Shown here: piece by piece, positions 26,710 through 32,804 of the stretch
How the letters are laid out: each line of letters opens with the position of its first letter
Position numbering within the stretch: the stretch's first letter is position 1
Source of the DNA: Chloroflexota bacterium
GTDB lineage: Bacteria > Chloroflexota > Dehalococcoidia > UBA6926
Direction: 5' to 3'
DNA length: 51,434 bases
NCBI GenBank assembly: GCA_026713485.1
Contig: JAPOOK010000041.1
Span: 1 to 51,434, forward strand
Notes under the pieces: generated by a model
What the model saw: the letters and a program-made list of their open reading frames with translations, nothing else
Database searches by the model: none
What the model was told of the DNA's origin: nothing
Position numbers and translations under genes: made by a program

Positions 26710-28745
26710 GCCGGCTCCACCTTCATGCGCACGAATCCTCGCTTGCCCATCTTGATGATTGCTCCTTCTATGTCCTCCGGGGAGAGTTGCAGGGTGGGCT
26801 CGGTGTAGCGGTGGTCATTGATTTCAAGACCACCCTGCTGGATCAGGCGGCGCGCGTCGCCGCGGCTCGTCGCAAGGCCAGTCGCCACCGCAACATCCAG
26901 GATTGTCAGCGGTTCCTGAGAAAGCTTCAAGAGAACCTCCTCCACGTCCTGGCGCATGCTCCCTTCATCCACCACGCGTGTGAACTCTGTCTGTGCCCTT
27001 TCCGCATCATCGGCGCCGTGCAGGCGCTCTGTCACCATTCGAGCAAACCGCTCCCGGGCGTCCTGTAGATTTGATTCCGATGAAAGCCGGCTGCGGACCT
27101 CATCGATTTCCTGGTCCGGCGTGTCTGTGAGCACGCTCAAGAACATCGGCAATAACTCATCGCTAACTTGCGTCAGCTTGAAGAACATGTCGACGGGATT
27201 CTCGATGAGATCGACGGTGTTCCCATAGGACTTGCTCATCTTGCGGCCATCAAGCCCCGGGATGAGCGGCGTCATCAGCACGTGCTTTGTCTTGCCGTTG
27301 TAGTTTCGCACGAGGTCCCGCCCGACCATCATATTGAACATCTGGTCACGGCCGCCAAGCTCAGCGTCCACGCTCATCGCAACGGAGTCGTATCCCTGAA
27401 GCAGCGGGTAAAGCGTCTCATGGAGGTGAAGGGGCCGCTGTTGTGTGAGCCGTTCCTGGAACATGTCCCGCTCAATGAGCTGCTGCACGGTCACGTTCGC
27501 TGAAATCTCGATCATGTCTCGCAGCGTAAGTTGGTCCAACCACTCGCCGTTCCACTTGATCTCAATGGGATTCTCTCCACCCAGATCTAGTACGCGGGAG
27601 ATTTGATTCCGCCACGTTTGGGCGTTAGCGACGACATCCTCACGGGTCAGCTGCCGGCGCTCTGCTGACTGCCCCGTTGGGTCTCCGATTCGTGCTGTGA
27701 AATCCCCGAAGAGAAAGATCACCCGGTGACCGTTCAGCTGGAACCAACGCAGCACGCGCAGTGAGAGATAGTGTCCGATATGCAGGCTGGTGCTTGTCGG
27801 ATCGAATCCCTGGTAGATCGTCAGACGTCTCCCGGAATCCAGATCCTGTTGAAGCTCCTCCTCAACGTTCACCCCGTCCAGGATGCCCCGCCGAAGAAGG
27901 TCAGATAGGGACCATTTCGAGAGGGATTCATCACCCGGAGGGGCGGGATATGATTCGGCGCCCTCCTCCGTTGTCCCTAGAGACTGCAGCAGGGCAGTGG
28001 CCTCCTCGATGTCATTAACACGCTTAAGCGATGAATCATCCTCTGAGAGTGACGGCCTGTCCGCATTCACAGAACCGTAGCAGACCTCTCCGCCCAACAC
28101 TGCCTTGGCCAGCAGTGCCAATTCCCGCGTTGCTGCCTCAACCTCCTCAGCAGTTGAGTCCGTGAACCCGTCGACGGGAAAGACTATCGTCCGGCTTTCC
28201 GGCGTAGTCATAGCCCTCTCCGCCTGACGCCACACCCACCGTCGCGTGCGAATGTCGCTTCCGGTTGCATACACCGGCTCGTCGGGGGGTACGTCCTCCG
28301 TATCATCACCTGCGGAGGCCGTGAACGTATCTCCGTCACCGCTCAGACGCACAGTCATGTCTCCTGAGAGTCGATCAACGTCATGCGCGCCGACGGGCAC
28401 GAGGTGTTTCAAGGAAATAAGGTTGGCAATGTCGGCCGCTGGATTGATCGAACGAGTGTAGTCGCCGCGTAGGCATCGCTGGGCGAGGGCCGCGACCGAC
28501 GGCATGTGAGTCCGCGGATTGATTCCCTCTGCCTCAAACGCCTGTCCCCAGCGGGCTACTGCAGGATTTCCGTGCAGCCCGGCCCCGCCGAGCCGCCAGG
28601 ACACGGTCTGTGCCGCCTTGAGTAGCGCGCGTTGTAGGGAAACGACGTTTTCAGAAGAGGGCTTGGGTGCCCCATGCACGAATACGACGCCCACAACATA
28701 CGTCGGGTGTCGCTTGAGCAAGTCGTCTGAAATCTCAAACAACAT
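26706..28745 (-). CDS. tyrS: tyrosyl-tRNA synthetase fused to an N-terminal B3/B4 editing-like domain
   Basis: A single 679-residue frame. The C-terminal two thirds are a complete TyrRS: YQGFDPTSTSLHIGHYLSL (HIGH at 322-325), the tRNA/Tyr-binding LFGDFTARIGDPTG, GGRDQMFNMMVGRDL, KMSKS at 502-506, and an S4 RNA-binding domain at the end (about 610-675). Residues about 1-225 match the B3/B4 domain of PheRS beta (COG3382 type): EGINPRTHMPSVAALAQR, SINPAADIANLISLKHLVP, VGAHDVDRL. In PheRS this domain hydrolyses Tyr-tRNA(Phe). Ordinary TyrRS is about 400-430 residues and lacks it. Residues 225-285 are a charged linker. The gene lies 38 nt after tRNA-Tyr and is coupled to pheA. Confidence 0.9.
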   Translation of the reverse strand: MLFEISDDLLKRHPTYVVGVVFVHGAPKPSSENVVSLQRALLKAAQTVSWRLGGAGLHGNPAVARWGQAFEAEGINPRTHMPSVAALAQRCLRGDYTRSINPAADIANLISLKHLVPVGAHDVDRLSGDMTVRLSGDGDTFTASAGDDTEDVPPDEPVYATGSDIRTRRWVWRQAERAMTTPESRTIVFPVDGFTDSTAEEVEAATRELALLAKAVLGGEVCYGSVNADRPSLSEDDSSLKRVNDIEEATALLQSLGTTEEGAESYPAPPGDESLSKWSLSDLLRRGILDGVNVEEELQQDLDSGRRLTIYQGFDPTSTSLHIGHYLSLRVLRWFQLNGHRVIFLFGDFTARIGDPTGQSAERRQLTREDVVANAQTWRNQISRVLDLGGENPIEIKWNGEWLDQLTLRDMIEISANVTVQQLIERDMFQERLTQQRPLHLHETLYPLLQGYDSVAMSVDAELGGRDQMFNMMVGRDLVRNYNGKTKHVLMTPLIPGLDGRKMSKSYGNTVDLIENPVDMFFKLTQVSDELLPMFLSVLTDTPDQEIDEVRSRLSSESNLQDARERFARMVTERLHGADDAERAQTEFTRVVDEGSMRQDVEEVLLKLSQEPLTILDVAVATGLATSRGDARRLIQQGGLEINDHRYTEPTLQLSPEDIEGAIIKMGKRGFVRMKVEPA

Positions 28746-28783
28746 TACACGCGCCTCTTGAGCGTCATGAAATCAGGGCGGAA

Positions 28784-28870
28784 TGGTGGCAGGAGAGGGA
28801 TTCGAACCCCCGTAGCCCTTAGGGCGCCAAGTTTACAGCCTGGTGCGTTTGTCCGCTCCGCCATCCTGCC
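28784..28870 (-). tRNA. tRNA-Tyr (GTA), CCA encoded
   Basis: The 7-bp acceptor stem GGCAGGA/TCCTGCC, discriminator A and encoded CCA are complete. The anticodon stem-loop CCAGG-CTGTAAA-CTTGG gives GTA. A long variable arm (CGCCCTAAGGGCTACG), typical of bacterial tRNA-Tyr, and a T-arm with GGTTCGAATCC are present. It is placed between aroF and tyrS on the same strand. Confidence 0.97.
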
Positions 28871-28880
28871 AATGCTACGC

Positions 28881-28910
28881 ATTCTACTGACCACCGCCTT
28901 GTCACGTCAT
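28881..28910 (-). promoter_or_regulatory. probable promoter of tRNA-Tyr/tyrS
   Basis: ATGACG (28910-28905), an 18-nt spacer and TAGAAT (28886-28881) would start transcription about 4 nt before the mature tRNA-Tyr end. The -35 box is weak, the -10 box good. Confidence 0.5.
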
Positions 28911-28962
28911 GCCCGCGTCAGCTCATTCTGGGCGCGGCGAAGAATGCTGAGCCTCCTTTGCC

Positions 28963-29985
28963 CTAGACCTCCCGTCCGATTGCCTTGGCAATACCGTGGA
29001 TTTCTTTCTGGAGGTCAGGCAGCCACTCCATCGGCAGCGACTGTGCGCCGTCCGAGAGTGCAGCAGTGGGATTGGGATGGGCCTCAATGAGAAGCCCGTC
29101 CGCCCCCGCCGCAATCGCAGCCTTTGCCATGGGCATTACCAGGTCACGCTCGCCCGTTCCGTGGCTCGGATCGACGACGACGGGTAGGTGGCTCTCCCTC
29201 TTGAGGATCTGCACTGCGGTCAGATCCAGGACGTTCCGAGAGAATTCATCGTCAAAGGTGCGGATGCCCCGCTCGCACATAATCACGTTCCAATTGCCCT
29301 CGCTGATGATGTACTCCGCGCTCAGCAGCCATTCGCGGATCGTGGCGTGGAATCCGCGTTTCAGCATGACCGGCTTGCGTGTCTGTCCGACAGTCTTGAG
29401 CAGCCGAAAGGCGTGCATGGTGCGAGCGCCAATCTGCAAGATGTCCGCGTACTCCTCGCACATCTCTACGTCCATCTCGGACATCACCTCGGTGATGACC
29501 ATCAGCCCAAACTCATCCGCGACGTTTCTAAGGATGCGCAGTCCTTCCAGCCCCAGCCCCTGGAAGGTATACGGTGAGGTGCGAGGCTTGAACGCCCCCC
29601 CACGAAGAACGGTGAAGCCCAGTTTCTTGTCCATCTCGGCAATCTGCCGTACCTGTTCCTCAGACTCCACCGCGCACGGCCCTACCATCATGGCCAGAGG
29701 CGCGGTTGCCCCAATTTTTACGCCGTTCGGCAAATCGACCACGGTGTCCCGCTTTCGGAAATCACGGCTCACATGCTTGTACGGCTTCATGATGCGGACC
29801 ACGTGATCCACGCCCGGCAGGATTCTCAAGACATCATCGCCCCCTGCCGTAGTATCGCCAATCACGGCAACAACACTAGTGAACTCGCCCGGCTCCACGT
29901 CCGCCCGATAGCCAAGTTCCTGAATCTTCTCAACGACACCGTTTACGTTGTCCTGTGTCGCGTCAGCTCGCATTACGACGATCAT
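28963..29985 (-). CDS. aroF: 3-deoxy-7-phosphoheptulonate (DAHP) synthase AroF
   Basis: A 340-residue class I (AroA-beta type) DAHP synthase, the entry enzyme of the shikimate pathway. Residues 1-70 form the ferredoxin-like N-terminal domain (MIVVMRADATQDNVNGVVEK) linked to aromatic feedback control. The barrel has MMVGPCAVESEEQV, RGGAFKPRTSPYTFQG, QIGARTMHAFRLL, LKRGFHATIREWL and VDPSHGTGERDLV. A GGAGG ribosome site precedes ATG 29985. Upstream lies a promoter and a Tyr/Phe-rich leader ORF, so expression probably responds to aromatic amino acids. Confidence 0.95.
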   Translation of the reverse strand: MIVVMRADATQDNVNGVVEKIQELGYRADVEPGEFTSVVAVIGDTTAGGDDVLRILPGVDHVVRIMKPYKHVSRDFRKRDTVVDLPNGVKIGATAPLAMMVGPCAVESEEQVRQIAEMDKKLGFTVLRGGAFKPRTSPYTFQGLGLEGLRILRNVADEFGLMVITEVMSEMDVEMCEEYADILQIGARTMHAFRLLKTVGQTRKPVMLKRGFHATIREWLLSAEYIISEGNWNVIMCERGIRTFDDEFSRNVLDLTAVQILKRESHLPVVVDPSHGTGERDLVMPMAKAAIAAGADGLLIEAHPNPTAALSDGAQSLPMEWLPDLQKEIHGIAKAIGREV

Positions 29986-30044
29986 TGGGTCCGCTTTCCT
30001 CCGGCCACGCGGCCTGTACTCTTTCTACCACTCCTGATATACGG

Positions 30045-30075
30045 AAAGCCCCCCCGACTGATACGGGAGGGCTTT
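30045..30075 (-). promoter_or_regulatory. attenuator-like hairpin in the aroF leader
   Basis: Read on the minus strand, AAAGCCCTCCC pairs with GGGGGGGCTTT over 11 bp with one T-G wobble and a 9-nt loop. The wobble becomes a C-A mismatch on the plus strand. The downstream minus-strand U-tract is short (CTTTCC), while the plus strand continues into GCCTTTTTC, so its orientation as a terminator is ambiguous. It lies between the leader ORF and aroF. Confidence 0.5.
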
Positions 30076-30101
30076 GCCTTTTTCTCTACTGTGCGCGTCA
30101 A

Positions 30102-30176
30102 TCAGACGAGCGAGGCCGGCGACCCACCCCGTAGGGGGTAGCTAAAGTCATAATAGCGATAGCCGGGGCCAATCAT
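30102..30176 (-). CDS. Tyr/Phe-rich leader peptide of aroF
   Basis: A 24-codon ORF, ATG 30176 to TGA 30102, encodes a peptide with the core YRYYDFSY. Tyr is at 6, 8, 9 and 13 and Phe at 11, five aromatic residues in eight positions. It begins only a few bases after the predicted transcription start, so it may be read leaderless (a GTG at 30179 is an alternative start). The codons overlap a C-rich run (TACCCCC, 30140-30134) that can pair locally with GGGGTGGG or with the G-run of the downstream hairpin. That arrangement is what ribosome-mediated attenuation needs. It precedes aroF, the entry enzyme for Tyr and Phe. About 300 nt here (29986-30301) hold no other gene. Confidence 0.65.
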   Translation of the reverse strand: MIGPGYRYYDFSYPLRGGSPASLV

Positions 30177-30185
30177 CACGACAAA

Positions 30186-30215
30186 ATCCTACTGACGTCA
30201 TAGTCAATCTGTCAA
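30186..30215 (-). promoter_or_regulatory. aroF promoter
   Basis: TTGACA (30215-30210), an 18-nt spacer and TAGGAT (30191-30186). The predicted start near 30179 falls at the beginning of the leader ORF. Confidence 0.65.
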
Positions 30216-30227
30216 GCCTTTGAACCC

Positions 30228-30238
30228 GGTTTGAAACC
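30228..30238. promoter_or_regulatory. palindromic operator candidate between divergent promoters
   Basis: GGTTTGAAACC is a perfect palindrome about an odd centre, with a related TTTGAACC half-site just before it (30220-30227). It lies between the aroF promoter and the promoter of the small HTH-like gene. A shared repressor site is possible but unproven. Confidence 0.35.
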
Positions 30239-30251
30239 AGTCTTAGAATAC

Positions 30252-30281
30252 TTGACATTTCTGCTCCTGCGCGAATAGACT
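30252..30281 (+). promoter_or_regulatory. promoter of the small HTH-like gene
   Basis: TTGACA (30252-30257), an 18-nt spacer and TAGACT (30276-30281), followed by GGAGG and the ATG at 30302. Confidence 0.6.
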
Positions 30282-30301
30282 GACCACGCTCCGGAGGCAC
30301 A

Positions 30302-30532
30302 ATGGCACGCGGCAAAACCAAGCTAATGAAGCAGGTTGAGGAGCGCTACGGGCGCCCCCTTGAGCGGCTTTTGCCCGAACTGTACAACGAACTTGGATTG
30401 CCAGGCATGTCCGAAGAGCTCGGTATCAGCAAGGGAACCCTCTGGTACTGGCTCCTCAAGATGAACCTCACCGTCAAGCGCGTTGCGCTCGCCCCCGGCG
30501 AGAGCCTGGAAATCAAGCGCGAAGCCTCCTGA
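30302..30532 (+). CDS. small helix-turn-helix-like protein
   Basis: A 76-residue basic protein. Residues about 10-55 read as a helix-turn-helix: ERYGRPLERLLPELYNELGL, then SEELGISKGTLWYWLLKM, where the second part looks like a recognition helix as in resolvase or sigma-4-type HTH domains. It has no other domain. A good SD (GGAGG) precedes the ATG. It is divergent from aroF with an intervening palindrome, so it could be an autoregulated transcription factor, but no family is recognised and the target is inference. Confidence 0.65.
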   Translation: MARGKTKLMKQVEERYGRPLERLLPELYNELGLPGMSEELGISKGTLWYWLLKMNLTVKRVALAPGESLEIKREAS

Positions 30533-30559
30533 CGGCGGCGGCCCGAGTAAGGCCCCATC

Positions 30560-31021
30560 GTGCGACGGTTCACCAGGGAACTATCTGCCCTCGTTATCAT
30601 CATTGTCCTAATTGGGCTTGCCGTGCTTTTTGGCCCGTTTGTTCGCGGTTTCCTGGCGGAGCGCGCCCACGATGCGGATCGTTCGCTACTGCAGGAAGCT
30701 ATCCCTATCTACCAGGAGGCTCGAGTCTTTCCCCAACCGGAATGGCCGACTCTCTCCGGCGAGACCGGCGTGCCTCGGGAGGGAAATGCGGCCGGTTACC
30801 AGTGCGACGGCTCAGATGGTGGGGAAACCTGCTCCTGGCTCGCTCTTGAACTGCTTGCAGAGCACGGCGGGCTGGAGTCCACGGCTACCATCACATCCGC
30901 GGAAACAACGCTGAACGTGGGCGCAACAAACGCACCGAGTGGCAACTACGGTTGGTACCTGGACACGGCAGGACAGGTGGGATCAGAGCCGGCCTTTGAT
31001 CGAGACGTTGGCTATCCATAA
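30560..31021 (+). CDS. membrane-anchored hypothetical protein
   Basis: A 153-residue protein starting at GTG 30560, with an N-terminal membrane segment at about residues 9-30 (ALVIIIVLIGLAVLFGPFV) and an exported domain. The domain has two Cys (QCDGSDGGETC) that could form a disulfide and a C-terminal GNYGWYLDTAGQVG segment recalling pseudopilin or minor-pilin C-termini. There is no pilin peptidase site. It lies 27 nt after the HTH-like gene. The function is unknown. Confidence 0.65.
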   Translation: MRRFTRELSALVIIIVLIGLAVLFGPFVRGFLAERAHDADRSLLQEAIPIYQEARVFPQPEWPTLSGETGVPREGNAAGYQCDGSDGGETCSWLALELLAEHGGLESTATITSAETTLNVGATNAPSGNYGWYLDTAGQVGSEPAFDRDVGYP

Positions 31022-31090
31022 CCTCCGTCGCGTTGGCGCGCGGCCGGAATTGGCCGGTACCCTCGTCTAGTGACTCAACTAAAGACAGAA

Positions 31091-31124
31091 CGGGCAGCCC
31101 GGAATATTACCCCGGACTGCCCGC
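31091..31124. terminator. hairpin between convergent genes (weak terminator)
   Basis: CGGGCAGCCCGG and CCGGACTGCCCG form a 12-position stem with one mismatch, between the convergent gene at 30560-31021 and sodN. Neither side has a strong U-tract; on the minus strand GTTCTGTCTTT follows. Confidence 0.5.
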
Positions 31125-31152
31125 CTATGATCTGGAAGTGTGAATCTGGCAC

Positions 31153-31647
31153 TTACGCCGGATAGACAATCTCCCCGCCGGAAGTCTGCCGGGATGGCTG
31201 CCTCGCCGTTTCCGCGCCCTTGGTTGCCCAGAAAATCTCAGCGATCTCCTGCACTGTTGAGACCAGCGCCTGCGCGTTGTCCACGCTCACGCTCTGTCGC
31301 GCGGCGGAACCCTGCTTCATGGCCGTGAAGAACAGGCTGTGCAGATTCGGGTGCTGCTCCAGGTGCTCGGGGCGGAAATAATCGCCCCACAGGATGCGGA
31401 GCTCCTTCTTGGCTAGCTCTGCGTGCTCTTCTTTGACGGCGATATAGCGCACCAGCTTGTTGCGTGCCTCTGTGTCCGTCGCATCACCGAGATCCTCAAT
31501 CAAATTCACCATCCTGACCACCGTGTGCGCCGCAATCTGCGCTTGATGCGGGTCATAGATACCACACGGAATATCGCAGTGCGCATTGGCAGTACGGGCG
31601 GGTGAGAGCTTTTCCATAGCTCGTAGAGCTATACTAAGTGCGGACAT
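31153..31647 (-). CDS. sodN: nickel superoxide dismutase SodN (precursor)
   Basis: The nickel hook HCDIPCGIYDP is present at residues 23-33. After removal of a 22-residue propeptide (MSALSIALRAMEK to TANA) His becomes residue 1 and the cysteines residues 2 and 6, which bind Ni. The rest is the four-helix bundle typical of NiSOD, ending in a variable tail rich in Ser and Gln. I place the start at ATG 31647, 5 nt after AGGAGG; the frame is open seven codons further up. It is divergent from the sodX protease that should trim the propeptide. It destroys superoxide in the cytoplasm. Confidence 0.95.
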   Translation of the reverse strand: MSALSIALRAMEKLSPARTANAHCDIPCGIYDPHQAQIAAHTVVRMVNLIEDLGDATDTEARNKLVRYIAVKEEHAELAKKELRILWGDYFRPEHLEQHPNLHSLFFTAMKQGSAARQSVSVDNAQALVSTVQEIAEIFWATKGAETARQPSRQTSGGEIVYPA

Positions 31648-31668
31648 TTTTCCTCCTATCGTCCCCAA

Positions 31669-31697
31669 TTTTTAAGTTGGCTCATCAGCGGATTCAA
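31669..31697 (-). promoter_or_regulatory. sodN promoter
   Basis: TTGAAT (31697-31692), a 17-nt spacer and TAAAAA (31674-31669), about 20 nt upstream of the sodN ribosome site. Confidence 0.6.
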
Positions 31698-31767
31698 ACG
31701 TGAAAGATTGTACGGTAGCCCCCACTCATAGGGCAAGGAACGCCCCAGGCTTTGCCGGGGACCTGTG

Positions 31768-32247
31768 ATGCCCTGGTGGCTCCATCCTCCGCGCCTGCTG
31801 GATCTGTTCAGTTCCCTCAGGTTCCGCGTGGCCGGCCACAGCATGGAGCCATATTTGCTGGAGGGCGACATGGTCCTCGTGTCACGGCGATTCCCCGGTG
31901 GAATACCGCGACGAGGTGACGTTGTGGCATTCAGGGAGCCCGAATCAGGAGGAGTATCTATCAAGCGCATTTGTGGTCTGCCGAACGAGCGCATTGAAAT
32001 CATCGACGCCGCTATATATGTGAACGGCGAGTCGCTTCCGGAGGCGTATGTCTCACGCGCGCCGTCAAGGCCGAATTCCGGCGATAGCGCCGAGTGGATG
32101 ACTGGCGAGGATGAGTTCGTTCTACTCGGTGATAATCGTGGTGACAGCAAGGACAGCCGGGCATTTGGTTCGGTCGCGCGCGATGCCATTGCGGGCCGAG
32201 TATGGTATTGCCACGCGCCCAAGAGCAGGAGAGGCATCCTGCGCTGA
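31768..32247 (+). CDS. sodX: nickel-type SOD maturation protease SodX (S26 signal-peptidase family)
   Basis: A 159-residue protein of the signal peptidase I family with the catalytic Ser25 in GHSMEPYLLEGD and Lys66 in VSIKRICGLPNE, plus GDNRGDSKDSRAFG near the C-terminus. It lacks the N-terminal membrane anchor of LepB, as SodX proteins do. Its place beside sodN, in divergent orientation, supports a role in cutting before the His of the Ni hook. The start is ATG 31768; GTG 31765 is possible. Confidence 0.9.
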   Translation: MPWWLHPPRLLDLFSSLRFRVAGHSMEPYLLEGDMVLVSRRFPGGIPRRGDVVAFREPESGGVSIKRICGLPNERIEIIDAAIYVNGESLPEAYVSRAPSRPNSGDSAEWMTGEDEFVLLGDNRGDSKDSRAFGSVARDAIAGRVWYCHAPKSRRGILR

Positions 32248-32323
32248 CAGATTTGACGCCGACGCGCTACGATGACAGCGCGGCATCGGAGACCTGGCCG
32301 CACAAACGGGGGAGTACAAACAC

Positions 32324-32788
32324 ATGACCATGCCGGAAGTAGGACAACAATTGCCGGATCTGACGTTTACGTCAGGATTCCGCGAGACGATCAGCACCGC
32401 AGATCTCAAAGGCGAAGAGAACCTCGTCATCGCCTTCTACGCCGCCGCGTTTACAGGCGGTTGAGAGCGCGAGCTGAGGGAGTTCGAGCGTCTGCACGAC
32501 GAATTCCGCAAGCTAAACACCCAGGTCTGGGGTTCAAGTGTTGATCTGATTCCGAGCCAGGCTGCGTTCGCAAAGCATTGTGGCCTGAGCTATCGGCTCG
32601 TCAGCGGCTACCCGAACCATGAGTCGGCCAAGGCCCTTGGCGCATGGAACGAAGAGCGCAGCATGATCCGTCGCATCACCTACGTCATCGACAAGGAAGG
32701 CGTTCTGCGCCACGTCATCGATGACCCCGGCGACATGGAACGCCACGCCAACGAGGCGCTGGAGGCCGTCAAGGGCCTGAGTTCCTAG
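32324..32788 (+). CDS. peroxiredoxin-family selenoprotein (UGA at 32462-32464)
   Basis: A 154-residue AhpC/TSA-type peroxiredoxin read from ATG 32324. The active-site segment is FYAAAFTGGUERELREF, with an in-frame TGA as residue 47 exactly where the peroxidatic Cys (usual pattern FxPxxFTxxC) belongs. Downstream the frame stays open to TAG at 32786-32788 and carries the thioredoxin-fold strands VWGSSVDLIPSQAAFAKHC and RRITYVIDKEGVLRHV. A second Cys (in AKHCGLSY) could be the resolving residue. Sec-containing peroxiredoxins are known in bacteria. It lies 76 nt after sodX, so both are oxidative-stress genes. Confidence 0.9.
32470..32486 (+). promoter_or_regulatory. candidate SECIS hairpin of the peroxiredoxin
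   Basis: CGAGCT and AGTTCG form a 6-bp stem (one G-T) with a GAGGG loop that begins with G, 11 nt after the UGA. This is slightly closer than usual for bacterial SECIS elements, so the real fold may be larger. Confidence 0.3.
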
Positions 32789-32804
32789 ACTTCTTCGGGC
32801 CGGA

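Noticed and set aside
32324-32788. peroxiredoxin as a pseudogene
   Set aside because: The only interruption is a TGA at the peroxidatic position; both flanks remain in the same frame and conserved.
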